Shown here piece by piece: positions 1-9,149 of a stretch of DNA of 27,707 nt (within the stretch, counting starts at the first letter, position 1; each line of letters starts with the position of its first letter). This DNA comes from Sporisorium sorghi (taxonomy: Eukaryota > Basidiomycota > Ustilaginomycetes > Ustilaginales > Ustilaginaceae), in NCBI GenBank assembly GCA_023212695.1, contig JALCCG010000275.1, positions 1-27,707 on the forward strand, written 5' to 3'. The notes under the pieces were generated by a model. The model did no database searches. It was not told the origin of the DNA and worked only from the letters and a program-made list of their open reading frames with translations. The position numbers and the translations under genes are program-made.

Positions 1-1181
1 CAGATGTCGCCGGGACCTGGCTCTATGATACTTTTTTCTTGCACTTCGGCTTTTGGACTACCAGAGAATTCCTGCATTCGGCGCGTGGGGTTTTGTTTTT
101 TTTTTTTTTTTTTTTTTTTTTTCTTTTTTTTTTCCCTAAAATCTTGGCAGTCTCTGGGCCAGGGCGCGGTTTGAAAAGAGCAACGGAAATTTTTTTTATT
201 TTTTTTCTTCTTGCAAAAATTCCAACGCAAAGCATCATGCGGACCAATGCGAAGCTAAAGATAAGCGACCTCGATTCGCCTGTTCGAGAGCTTTGCACCA
301 GACGACAGGAGGAAGAAGGAGCATGTGGTGCCAAATCTTCGGCGATCCTTCGTGCAGCTTTTGGTCGGCCGGACTTGTTCCTTCCTGCCGGTGTGTGGGT
401 TGGGCGAGAGGAACGAGGCAGAATGCGCTCGGTCAAGACGGCCATTTTGCTGTTCTTTGACAGCCGACGATTCGACGCCAAGCGAGGTCGAGCCAGCAGA
501 ACTCGATGTAGGCGACGTTTCGGCCGGAACCCACTCGACTGCGGCGGAACACCTTCACCACCGCTGAGCGACATTTCCTATCGCCAAGACGATCAGAACA
601 TGGCCCCCGCTGTCAACTGATAACGTCTGGAAGATCGGCCATCGCCGTGCATCGTCCAATGACAAGACATGCTCGAGTCGTAGCAAGGTATGGGCATCCA
701 ATGACAGCGTCGCGTTTGCCAGGACGCGGGCGGATGGGCGCCTCGGCCATCTCCGAGATTTTACCAGATAAGAAACGTCGCATGCTCAAGTCCGGGACAA
801 GGTGGGAATGGTCGCTTATCAGTGAGGACAACTCGTCCAGTTTTTACCCCGCAATCCCAGACCACACCCTTGCCGCCGCCGTTCCTGATCCCCTTCCTCG
901 GTCCTCGCCGAACGACAATGCTGTCCAGCGCACGATGATGGGATGACAGAACTGTAGCATTTTCATGCGATCTCGAGCGTGGGATGCCGAACGCTTCGGC
1001 TTCCGTGCCCGCCTGAACGGGGTTTGATCAAACGACTCTATCTCCCGCTCGGACTTGGCCGAAGTCGTCAACCCCATCTGATACAGGCTGAGAAGATCGC
1101 ATACCATGGATTCCGATTCGGGATGTCAACGACAAAGAACAGAGACAAAGCATAGATACAAAGCGAATCCACAACGAGCAA
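1..1181. other. Left-end region without a supportable gene
   Basis: This stretch lies downstream of the ABC transporter stop codon. Several open frames cross it on both strands, but none shows a recognisable domain, and the longest on the plus strand (39-620) is inflated by a poly-phenylalanine run from the T tract at 91-133. The part nearest 1181 should hold the transporter's 3' UTR. The only other structure seen is a perfect 12-bp palindrome, GTTTGATCAAAC, at 1022-1033. A gene running in from the left, or a small multi-exon gene, cannot be excluded by eye. Confidence 0.6.
91..133. repeat. Poly-T tract (43 bp, two interruptions)
   Basis: This is a T homopolymer broken by G at 95 and C at 123, with a pure run of 27 T at 96-122. 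It is one of several long poly(dA:dT) tracts in non-coding parts of the window. No adjacent gene start could be identified for this one. Confidence 0.95.
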
Positions 1182-4100
1182 TCAAACGCACTTCTGCTCA
1201 GCCGCCAAAGCCCAAAACTCGCCGCGCTGCTTCAACAGCGACTCGGGGCTGCCTGTCTCGATCGCACGCCCCGCCGACATGCAGATGATCTGGTCAAAGT
1301 CGATAATCGTCGCGATTCGGTGGGCCACGGCGATGACCGTCGTGTTGGAAAAGTGCTTGTTGACCACGTTCTGAACCGCTGCGTCCGTCTCTACATCCAT
1401 GGCGCTCGTCGCTTCGTCCAGCACCAAAATCCTGCGCTTGCGGAGCAACGCACGAGCCAACGACAGCAGCTGCCTCTGGCCCGTGCTGATGAACGTGTCG
1501 CCCGTCAGAAGCACCTCGTCCAGCTTGTTTTCTTGCTTCTTGACAAACTCGGCCAGGTGGCACTTGTGCAGCGCGTCCCACAGCTCGTCTTCCGTACACA
1601 CGCCTTCCGGGTCCAGATTCTCGCGGATCGTAGCGGCGAGGATCAGCGGGTTTTGCGGCACGATCGTCATCTGCGAGCGCAGCTTGCGAGCAGGAATGCT
1701 GGCAATGTCTTGGCCGTCGATACGGATCGCTCCGGATCGCATCTCGATCATGCGGAACAGCGCGAGGAGCGTTGTGCTCTTGCCCGAACCCGATCGACCA
1801 ACTAGACCCAAGCGTTGACCAGCCGCCAGGTTGAAGCTGAGCTCCTTCACGGCAGGCTCGAGCTCGGCCGAGTACGAGACAGTTACTCGATCAAACTCGA
1901 TATCGCCTCGAAGCGCTGGCTCGTTGGCAGCCTCGCTGTCTTGCTTGCCGTCCTGCGTCGTCGCCGCAGCAGCAAGCTCCTCGGGCTCGAGATCGGCAAA
2001 CTCGCGCACACGTTCCAACGCTACTCCGGCAATTTCCACCTCGGTGAAGCTGATGACCGTATGGTTCAGCAAAATGCCGATCCCAGTCGCCTGCACCAAC
2101 GCGACACCGAGCAGACCTGCGTTCGACGAGTGACGCAGCACCACAACCAGCAGCACCAGCACCACGTTGATGATGGTCGTCAGTGTCAGCAGCCACGTTT
2201 GCAGCCATCGACGCACGACAAACAGGTGGTAGTACGGCGTCTGCGACAGATCCAGCGATCGTGTGTTGAGCTCCAACAGAGCCGCTTCCCGCTTCAAACC
2301 GCGTACCGTCGCCAGCCCGGACGGCGAAGACGTTTCCGAGAAGAGCGAGTACAGCGGGCTCTTGGCCGCCATCTCGAGACGTCGAAGCTGTCGACTCGAG
2401 GGGATGTAGAGTCGCTGTATACCCAGCGACGCCGCAACAAGTCCGACCGCTAGCACTGCGAGGTACGGTGCAGGGATGATCATGGTGACCATGGAGCCGA
2501 GCAGCGAGAGGGCAACGTAGCCCGCGTTGGTGAGCGCGTGCGACAAGGTCTGGTCGACGTTGAACAGGTCCTGCGAGAAGCGGTTCAGGATCTGCCCCGA
2601 GCTCCACTTGTTGAAGAACGAGAGCGGCGCTGAGAACACGCCTTTGAGTTGGGTCGCATGCAGCCTGTTGCCCGCCGACTCGACACAGTTGACCTGGAAG
2701 ATCCAGAATCCAACAGCGAGCGTGAGGGGGTTCACGGGAATCAGTGCTGCATAGCCAGCCAGCCAAGCACCCCAATCCTGGAAGCGATGGCTCTGTTGAG
2801 CTTCGGCCCATGCCTGCAGGTAGTAGGACGGAGCGATCTGCGACGCAGCGCCCACCAAGGCGAGAACAGTGAACCAAGTCACTTTGCCAGGACCCGCGGC
2901 CATGAACCAAGTGACATACACCTTCCATCCAACAGCACCGGTCATGACGGCTTCCTGCTTTTCGGGTGCACCTGTCTTGACAGCCTGGTCCTTGGCTTGC
3001 TCCTGAGGAGGCAAGGCCCGCTGCGAATCGAGGCTAGCGCGAGAGATAGCGTCTTTGCCCTTGATGGACAAGTCCTCGTAGCGACCTTGCTCGGCGATCT
3101 TGCCTCCGTCGATGCGAACGACATATTGAGCGTGGTGGAGGAGATGGACAGCGTTGGTGGCCATCACCACGGTTTTGCCGTTGAGAAGACCAGCGGGGCC
3201 CATCAGAGATCGCCACATGTGCGCAGCCGTCTCTGCATCCAGCGCGCTGGTCATGTCGTCGAACAGAAATGCTTCGGCATCGCTGTAGATAGCTCGAGCC
3301 ACGGCAAGTCTCTGACGCTGTCCACCGCTGAGAGCACTGGCCGTGGTGGAATCGCCTTCTTGCAAGTTGTCGATGTCTTCGGTAAGAGCGCATGCGCGCA
3401 GAGCGGCGGTGTATCGCTCTTGGTCGTACTCGCCTGTAGCAAAGATTACATTCTCGCGGATGGATCGCTTCTCCTGGAGCCACACGTCTTGACTGACGTA
3501 GGCGACGCGATCGGCGAGAAGCGGCAGTTGGTGTTTGCCCTTGATGAGGTCCGATTCACCGAGAATGGCCTGCAACAGGGTCGACTTGCCTTGACCGAGG
3601 CGACCGCAGATCATTGTAAGAGCGCCGGCCGGAATTTCGAGATTGACGTTGGCAAGCACGACCTCTTCGGCCCAGCCGAGATCAGCGTTTTCGAACTTGG
3701 CGGCGTAGCCAGCTGACACGTCACCGGAGCCGGAAGCAGCGGCGTGACTAGCGACACCCTGATCGACTGCATCTTGGATGTCGGGCCTGTCTTGGCTGTT
3801 GAGGAAGGCTTCAACACGCTGCATACTGGCCCAGGCCTGGAGGAGGGCAGAGTACTGCTGGCCGATGGAGAGGAGAGGATTCTGAAGAATACCAAAGATG
3901 GTTAGGGTCGTAAAGATGGTGTTGAGATCGAAGCGGTTCGAGCCGCTCAGTCGGTCGACAAGGATGAGCGTGACAAAGGTCGAGAGACCAAGGAGCTCGC
4001 CGGTGCAGTTGGTGAAGACAACGACACCCGTAAGCTGCTTCATCATGCTTCCACGCTTGACGAGCTCCTCGGCACGGACTTTGCAGATCTTGTCGTGGAG

Positions 4101-5762
4101 AATGTCCTCATAGGCCGAGAACTTGACGCCCTTGATGTCCGAGGTGACGCTGGAAGTGAGGTTGACTCGCTTATCGGTGAGTGCGCTCCATGCGCCCTGT
4201 TTGGTGCCGATGCCACGACTGGCCAAGGGGGTGAGAAGGAAACAAAAGAGCACGGACGCCATGGAGGCAAAGAAGACCAGGCCGAGCTGGGCGTAGAGAA
4301 GGTAGACACCAACGCCGATGGTGATGATGCCACTCCAGATGTCATGAAAGACGTCGATCGACTTGACGACACGCTCGCTGTCTACGCTCATGAGGTTGGC
4401 AGCCTTTCCACCACCGCTGGTTCGCGCAGTTCCGAGGTGCAAGTTGAGGCCCTTGCGGTAGATGGCCTCGACGTAGCCTCCTCTGATCTTGCACATGAGC
4501 TGCGAAGAGACGTGCCAGTATTGACCGGTGGCAACCGTCTGGCCCAGATAGACGAAAGCGTACGCACCGACGAGACCCCATCCGTAGACGGTGGGTTGCG
4601 GGGTGACGGGCTGGCCCTTGACGGAGCCGGAGTAGGACTGCACGAACGAGAGCGTGGTGGAAACGAGCAGAGGCTGTGCAAGCTCGGCAGCGGTGAGGAG
4701 CAGCTTCCAAGGTACTGGCAGCAGTGCAGCAAGAGGGTATGCACGGAGGGTGGCCCAGAGGAGACCTCGATTGGCGTTGCTCTTTGGGAAGGACCTGCCG
4801 TTGTAGAGCGTTGCTGGTTCGGACGACGGTGCTGGGCGGTGCGCGTTTTGCCAAGCGGGCTTTTCTAGAGGATAAGCTTGGGTGCTGGAGCGCGAGAGAC
4901 TGTGCTTGAGGTCGACACTGGTATCGGTGTCGAGCTGCTCGGGGTCAGCAGATGGCTGCGTCGAGGGTGTGGGGACGCCGGACCAGCTAGCGATAAAGTT
5001 GTTGGCGAGAGAGCGTCCGTAGAACTCGGGCTTGAGCGCATCGAGGTCTTGCATTTCGAGGGGCTTGTGGTAGCCGCTCCAGAGCATGGGGAAGACCCAA
5101 ATGAAGAAGAGGCGCGAGAAGAAGCTGGCGCGTGACTCGTGGGTCGAGTTGACGTCGATGCTACGGATGCCCTTGGCGTTTTCGACGGTGAGCATCAAAG
5201 CCTGGCAGGCAAAGGCGACGAGGTAGACGTAGAAGAAGGACGAGTGACGGATGGCTGGGATGGCGTTGAAGGTGCGGATACGACAGGCGTGGAAGAGCAG
5301 AGAAGCAAAGAGCCAGAGGGGGAGTAGCATGTTGCCGCCGCGGGTCTTTCTACGCTCGGCGACGGATAGCGGAATAGCAAGGAGCGAGGCCAGGAAGAGG
5401 AGGACTAGGCTGGCCATGCCAGTGCGGTTGGCCATAGCATCTCGAAGCGAACGAGAGGAGGGCGCCGCCAAGATGGCAACAGCTACGAGGCTGAGAACCG
5501 CATTGGACACGTAGACGAAAGCGCCAAAGAGACTGATGGGGTCTGAGTGGGGAGCACAAGAACGCAAGAGCGAGAGTTGAGGCTGTGCAGAGGCGGTGGG
5601 GATGTCGGGCTTGTTGCGCATGTGGACGAGTCTAGCGGCGATGAGCAAGATGGCGAGGCACGAGGGCAGAATGACAAAGATGGCGTTGGAGAAGGTGACG
5701 GTAAAGTCGAAGAAGCGGCAGTTGGAGACGGGCGTGAAGACAGCGTCGTTGCACATCGACAT
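1182..5762 (-). CDS. ABCC (MRP)-type ABC transporter, full length with TMD0
   Basis: This 1526-residue, intronless protein is predicted to be an ATP-driven exporter of organic anions, conjugates or drugs in the vacuolar or plasma membrane. The first ~200 residues hold about five hydrophobic helices, the extra TMD0 typical of long MRP proteins. They are followed by TMD1-NBD1-TMD2-NBD2. NBD1 has Walker A GRLGQGKST from G720, signature LSGGQ at 811-815 and Walker B FLFDD ending at D836. The catalytic glutamate position there is Asp, as is usual in ABCC NBD1. NBD2 has Walker A GRSGSGKST from G1322, signature STGQ at 1426-1429 and a canonical LVLDE ending at E1450. NBD2 is therefore expected to be the main hydrolytic site. 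The first ATG gives MSMCND; a second Met is two codons on. Length fits the family. Substrate, and vacuolar (Ycf1-like) versus plasma-membrane location, cannot be read from the sequence. Confidence 0.95.
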   Translation of the reverse strand: MSMCNDAVFTPVSNCRFFDFTVTFSNAIFVILPSCLAILLIAARLVHMRNKPDIPTASAQPQLSLLRSCAPHSDPISLFGAFVYVSNAVLSLVAVAILAAPSSRSLRDAMANRTGMASLVLLFLASLLAIPLSVAERRKTRGGNMLLPLWLFASLLFHACRIRTFNAIPAIRHSSFFYVYLVAFACQALMLTVENAKGIRSIDVNSTHESRASFFSRLFFIWVFPMLWSGYHKPLEMQDLDALKPEFYGRSLANNFIASWSGVPTPSTQPSADPEQLDTDTSVDLKHSLSRSSTQAYPLEKPAWQNAHRPAPSSEPATLYNGRSFPKSNANRGLLWATLRAYPLAALLPVPWKLLLTAAELAQPLLVSTTLSFVQSYSGSVKGQPVTPQPTVYGWGLVGAYAFVYLGQTVATGQYWHVSSQLMCKIRGGYVEAIYRKGLNLHLGTARTSGGGKAANLMSVDSERVVKSIDVFHDIWSGIITIGVGVYLLYAQLGLVFFASMASVLFCFLLTPLASRGIGTKQGAWSALTDKRVNLTSSVTSDIKGVKFSAYEDILHDKICKVRAEELVKRGSMMKQLTGVVVFTNCTGELLGLSTFVTLILVDRLSGSNRFDLNTIFTTLTIFGILQNPLLSIGQQYSALLQAWASMQRVEAFLNSQDRPDIQDAVDQGVASHAAASGSGDVSAGYAAKFENADLGWAEEVVLANVNLEIPAGALTMICGRLGQGKSTLLQAILGESDLIKGKHQLPLLADRVAYVSQDVWLQEKRSIRENVIFATGEYDQERYTAALRACALTEDIDNLQEGDSTTASALSGGQRQRLAVARAIYSDAEAFLFDDMTSALDAETAAHMWRSLMGPAGLLNGKTVVMATNAVHLLHHAQYVVRIDGGKIAEQGRYEDLSIKGKDAISRASLDSQRALPPQEQAKDQAVKTGAPEKQEAVMTGAVGWKVYVTWFMAAGPGKVTWFTVLALVGAASQIAPSYYLQAWAEAQQSHRFQDWGAWLAGYAALIPVNPLTLAVGFWIFQVNCVESAGNRLHATQLKGVFSAPLSFFNKWSSGQILNRFSQDLFNVDQTLSHALTNAGYVALSLLGSMVTMIIPAPYLAVLAVGLVAASLGIQRLYIPSSRQLRRLEMAAKSPLYSLFSETSSPSGLATVRGLKREAALLELNTRSLDLSQTPYYHLFVVRRWLQTWLLTLTTIINVVLVLLVVVLRHSSNAGLLGVALVQATGIGILLNHTVISFTEVEIAGVALERVREFADLEPEELAAAATTQDGKQDSEAANEPALRGDIEFDRVTVSYSAELEPAVKELSFNLAAGQRLGLVGRSGSGKSTTLLALFRMIEMRSGAIRIDGQDIASIPARKLRSQMTIVPQNPLILAATIRENLDPEGVCTEDELWDALHKCHLAEFVKKQENKLDEVLLTGDTFISTGQRQLLSLARALLRKRRILVLDEATSAMDVETDAAVQNVVNKHFSNTTVIAVAHRIATIIDFDQIICMSAGRAIETGSPESLLKQRGEFWALAAEQKCV

Positions 5763-6112
5763 GGTGTGTGCCGTGAAGTGAGCCGGCGAAGCGCCTCGCT
5801 CTGGATGATGGAGGCGGTGAAGATGTGATGGTGTCTAGGGAGGGAAGGGGGAAGGGCATGCTGGGGATCCGTCTCGAGCGCATGAGCTTTTGAGCCTGTC
5901 GAGACATGAAAAGCTGCGTCGCACTCGAGCAAGAGCAGAGAGCGAGAGAGTGTGGGCCGGCTGGCTGGTGGTCGTGTGCGTTCGGCAAAGCAAAGCCCTG
6001 CATGGCGTCGCGGGAGGAGATAAGGGTTCAAACAAATGTGCCTGGCTGAGTTTTCTGTCTCTTTGCGACGAGACGTTCCTGTTTGTTCGTCACTGCCATC
6101 AAGCCGTGCGTG

Positions 6113-6140
6113 TGATGACCCTTCTGTGATGACCCTTCTG
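6113..6140. repeat. Perfect tandem duplication of a 14-bp unit (TGATGACCCTTCTG x2)
   Basis: The unit TGATGACCCTTCTG occurs at 6113-6126 and again immediately at 6127-6140 without mismatch. It lies about 350-380 bp upstream of the ABC transporter start codon. It could be a duplicated promoter element or a recent slippage duplication; nothing in the sequence decides between them. Confidence 0.9.
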
Positions 6141-6274
6141 TCGCTGTGATCATACAGCATATCTCTACTTGAATCACAATGTGTCTGCGTCGTCGCTGTA
6201 GACCATAGCTCGCCGTTCAAGGACAAGGCTTTGCGTGACAGCTGATCAAGATGGAATTTTTATTTTGTTTTCTG

Positions 6275-6275
<1 letters not shown>

Positions 6276-6353
<78 letters not shown>

Positions 6354-6365
6354 TTTTTTTTTTTT
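6276..6365. repeat. Very long poly-T tract (77 T, G, 12 T)
   Basis: There are 77 uninterrupted T from 6276 to 6352, then G at 6353 and 12 more T to 6365. It is the longest homopolymer in the window by far. It lies 514 bp upstream of the ABC transporter ATG and about 417 bp beyond the MARVEL gene stop codon. The exact length may be unreliable, since homopolymers of this size are hard to sequence. Confidence 0.95.
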
Positions 6366-6781
6366 GGAACGAGCCAGATCGGAAGGAGCTCTTCGGTACT
6401 GTAAAAAGTTTTCATGCACGTAGCGACAGCTGGTGGTGGTGTAGTGACTCGCTGACGTGCAGCTTGACGTTGTTTGTCCCTCCATCTCCATGGACCACGA
6501 TCCCGAGTCCGTGATAGGGTGCCGAGCGCGAGTTGGCTTTGATCAAGGCTCGCCGAAATCACCGGAGATGCAATTTTTCCTCAACCGCCGGTCGAGCTGT
6601 CCACACTTGGAGGACACGCGACTCCCGGCCCTTGCTGCAATCGTCTCTGCCCCCGTCGTGTTCATGAGTGCATTCCAAAGGCCAAAGATTAGACAAAGTG
6701 TAAAGCGAAAAGGTGAGACAGGAGTAGAATACAGCAAAGAAGGAGCAAATGTTGGCGGTACATCAACAAGTCGTAGAATCG

Positions 6782-7870
6782 TCAATGGTAGCCGTAGCCC
6801 AAGCTTGGCAGCTGAGGCGGTCGTTCGCCGGCACGTGCCGAGCTGAGCTGGTGGTTGATGGCGCTGTACGGATCTGCAGTGTAATCGTACGAGGGCCTTG
6901 CGTATGCGGAGGGTGTTGTTGCGCGTCCATCGGCAAATGGGTCTGCGTTGTAGGCGGGGCTCATGCCGTACTTTGCTTCAATGTCTGCCAGCGGGTTGCC
7001 GCCTCTACGGTCGTACGAGGACATTTGAGGGGGTCCGCCAGCGGGAGCTGCGGGCATTGCGCCGTATCGTCCATCTCCGCCATCGCCGTACCTTGCTGAT
7101 TTGGCCGTCTCGTCAAAGGCGTCGTCGTCGTCGAGATCATCGATGGGCTCGAAAGCCGAGTCGTCCCTTGGATGCACAAAAGGTGGGATGCGAGGACCCG
7201 TCTTGCGCTCGATCCTCCACTGACGCAGGAAGAGCAGCAGAGAGAGGAACCACGTCGCCCACAGGAACCAGCAAAAGGCGGCCTCAGCGCGTTTGGTGCG
7301 ACACCAGCCGCCGAGCTGCTTGACAAAGTCGGCGCGGTCCTTGCCGCCTGCATGAGGATCTTTGGCCGGGTTCTTGCATCCAGCCGAGGTGAAGGCGGAA
7401 ATGGTCTGCGTCATGGCGAGGATGAGAAGCAAAAAGCCAAAAATGCCGTTGCTGACCAGACCCACCCTTGCTTCGGACAGCGCCCTGGCGAAGCCCTTCA
7501 TAGTCTTGTACCCTGAACGTTCGTAGATCATGGGTACGACGAGGAAGATGCTCGACGCGACCAAGCTGGCCGAAGTGAGAAAGAGCAGCAGACCCGTGAG
7601 ACCCGATGGGCTGCCCACCCATTTGGCTTGGAACGACGCCATGTACACGGCGATGAGCAGCGTGATGAGTGCGAAAAACACTTGGAGCTGACGCAGGATC
7701 ATGTTGACTCTTGCTACGCGTTCATCCTGTGCGTTGAGTGCCCGCGGCGCTGCTGCTCCTGATGCCGTGTTGCCGATTCCTTGAGAGTAAGGGCCCGCTG
7801 GGTTTGCTTGATCTGCGCTTCCCGAATCTAGCTTGCCCCACACCTTTTTCAACGACATAAAGTCGGGCAT
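6782..7870 (-). CDS. Four-TM MARVEL-like membrane protein
   Basis: The protein has 362 residues, no intron and unknown function. Four hydrophobic segments are visible at about 63-80, 91-113, 136-160 and 197-216, with a short polar N-terminus. A ~145-residue C-terminal tail, presumably cytosolic, is rich in Asp, Pro, Tyr, Gly and Ala and contains an acidic stretch (DDLDDDDAFDE). The third loop has two cysteines (C165, C190) before the Trp-rich fourth helix CWFLWATWF. This layout fits fungal MARVEL-domain proteins, which act in plasma-membrane microdomains or vesicle traffic; the family assignment is by topology only. M1 (MPDFMSL) is taken as the start, and M5 is possible. The gene is divergent from CMC2 with 583 bp between the start codons. 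Confidence 0.85.
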   Translation of the reverse strand: MPDFMSLKKVWGKLDSGSADQANPAGPYSQGIGNTASGAAAPRALNAQDERVARVNMILRQLQVFFALITLLIAVYMASFQAKWVGSPSGLTGLLLFLTSASLVASSIFLVVPMIYERSGYKTMKGFARALSEARVGLVSNGIFGFLLLILAMTQTISAFTSAGCKNPAKDPHAGGKDRADFVKQLGGWCRTKRAEAAFCWFLWATWFLSLLLFLRQWRIERKTGPRIPPFVHPRDDSAFEPIDDLDDDDAFDETAKSARYGDGGDGRYGAMPAAPAGGPPQMSSYDRRGGNPLADIEAKYGMSPAYNADPFADGRATTPSAYARPSYDYTADPYSAINHQLSSARAGERPPQLPSLGYGYH

Positions 7871-8453
7871 GATGGAGGTGTCGTAGGTGTAAACCTTTCC
7901 TCGTTGGACGTTCTAGGATGCGCGGGTCCTGTGCCAGCCTCTCGAGCGATCAAGCGAGCAGAGGTTGAGGTAGTTGATAAGAATAATTCGTACGATCGTG
8001 ATGGTGCGTTAGGGCGTGTAAGGGATAGATGATGGTGGTGGGAAGCGTGATGGTCTACGAAGGACATTGTCCCCTCTCATGCACCTGTCTGCAATGCCTC
8101 CACGCAAGCACAGCCAGATGAAACAAAAGTGCAAAAAAGGGGCTGTTTCATAGATGTTGATCTGAAGCGTGTGGTGCAAATTAAGCATCGGCGCCATCCA
8201 GCCGTATGTACAGCAAAGCAGACCCCTAAATCAGCTTAGCGAGAAAAAGACGCGCACCGAAGACCGCGATTTTCTCCAAATTGTTAAACCATCAGTATGC
8301 AGCAACTAAGAGGGACAAAAAAAAAAAATGGTAACTCCGAGTTCCGAGAGAGAATTTGTCTGACCTCATCCTCGAAGCTTTGGCGGTCAAGACCCTTTCT
8401 TCTCAGCATCACCCTCGACCAAAGGACGGGGGCAGGCAACATCATCAACAATC
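7871..8453. other. Divergent promoter region between MARVEL-like gene and CMC2
   Basis: This is the 583-bp gap between two divergent start codons. It contains an A12 run at about 8318-8329 but no reading frame with recognisable features. It presumably carries both promoters and 5' UTRs. Confidence 0.6.
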
Positions 8454-8888
8454 ATGCATCCAGTGAGTATCGCAACCAACACTGGGACCGAATCTAGAGC
8501 GTAACACTGCAGACAGTTCGAGCTGACCGTGCATTCTCTTTCCATCTTCGCGCCAACTCTAGCATCTGGTTGGTGAGAGCAAGTTGCAGCGTAGGTACAC
8601 CGGCCTTCATCCATGACGCTGCATTGGATGCACTGCTGACAAGATGCACATTTCAAATCGATCTCGTATGCCCTCACAGACTGCGCACACCTCATCCAAG
8701 CGCTCAACGAATGCCATGCTAAGGGTGTCTGGCACAAGATCACCGGCGGCTGCAACGGCATCAAGCACGATCTCAACATGTGTCTTCGACAAGAGCGTAT
8801 CGAACGCACAGCAAACCACGTCAAGAAGTCAAGAGAGAACCGCAAGAAAACCGAGCAAATATGGAAGAAGATCGATCAAGAATCGTAG
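8454..8888 (+). CDS. CMC2: Cmc2-like twin-CX9C mitochondrial protein (three exons)
   Basis: The predicted 81-residue protein is an intermembrane-space factor for cytochrome c oxidase assembly. It is built from exon 1 8454-8462 (nine bases, Met-His-Pro), exon 2 8563-8590 (28 bases) and exon 3 8680-8888. Intron 1 is 8463-8562 (donor GTGAGT, acceptor CTCTAG) and intron 2 is 8591-8679 (donor GTAGGT, acceptor CTCACAG), with CTGAC sequences available as branch sites. The protein begins MHPHLVGESKLQHC and has two exact CX9C motifs: CAHLIQALNEC and CNGIKHDLNMC. A highly basic helical tail rich in Lys, Arg and Glu follows. The MHP start, the 13 residues before the first Cys, the ALxxCH motif and the CLRxE segment all match the known Cmc2 pattern. 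The gene is too fragmented to appear as one open frame. An alternative exon 2 donor at 8573 would also keep frame. It is tail-to-tail with the DUF2237 gene. Confidence 0.88.
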
Positions 8889-9093
8889 CTTTCGCTTCTC
8901 AGTCATTCCTCAGAACTGCCCGCCGCGCGGTTTGCATTGTACTATATATCAGCCATTTCAACTTGTAGCAACACCTAACGGATCTCTCATGACACATGCC
9001 TCATCAGACAGCCCACACTCTGGCACAACGATAACTCAAGCCATTGAGACACTGAACAAAACGGTCTTGAGCACAGATTCTAACAAGATACAA

Positions 9094-9115
9094 AGAGAGA
9101 GAGAGAGAGAGAGAG
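9094..9115. repeat. (AG)11 dinucleotide microsatellite
   Basis: Eleven perfect AG repeats lie in the 261-bp gap between the tail-to-tail CMC2 and DUF2237 genes, close to the DUF2237 stop codon. They probably fall in an untranslated region of one or both genes. Confidence 0.95.
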
Positions 9116-9149
9116 CGAAACGAGAGAAACCCAAAATCCTAAACCTCAG

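Larger units (their letters stand above)
5763..6781. other. Intergenic region: ABC transporter promoter and MARVEL gene 3' flank
   Basis: This 1-kb gap contains the upstream region of the ABC transporter (minus strand, start at 5762) and the 3' flank of the minus-strand MARVEL-like gene. It holds a tandem 14-bp duplication at 6113-6140 and a 90-bp T tract at 6276-6365. Open frames here are either poly-Phe/poly-Lys artefacts of the T tract or short frames without recognisable motifs. No gene is called. Confidence 0.7.

Noticed and set aside
39..620. A 193-codon plus-strand frame at the left end
   Set aside because: Its length depends on a poly-Phe run from the T tract. The rest has no recognisable motif or coherent composition, and the opposite strand is equally open.
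1022..1033. Perfect 12-bp palindrome GTTTGATCAAAC
   Set aside because: A single 12-bp palindrome in over 27 kb is not strong evidence of an operator, and it lies near a gene's 3' end rather than a promoter.
1891..2928. A 345-codon minus-strand frame inside the ABC transporter, and others in the same gene
   Set aside because: They are alternate frames of a long, well-supported ABCC transporter gene with all nucleotide-binding motifs in frame.
6276..6365. The long T tract as the poly(A) tail of a retroposon
   Set aside because: No reverse transcriptase, LINE/SINE-like body or target-site duplication was seen on either side, and similar tracts occur in many promoters of the window.
6366..6400. 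A stretch resembling a sequencing adapter after the long T tract (AGATCGGAAG followed by GAGC)
   Set aside because: The match is broken by an inserted G and does not continue into adapter sequence. The flanks read as ordinary genomic DNA, so chance similarity is more likely.
8387..8845. A 152-codon, Cys-rich minus-strand frame
   Set aside because: It is antisense to CMC2, whose spliced plus-strand product has exact twin CX9C motifs. The Cys residues of the antisense frame follow no recognisable pattern.
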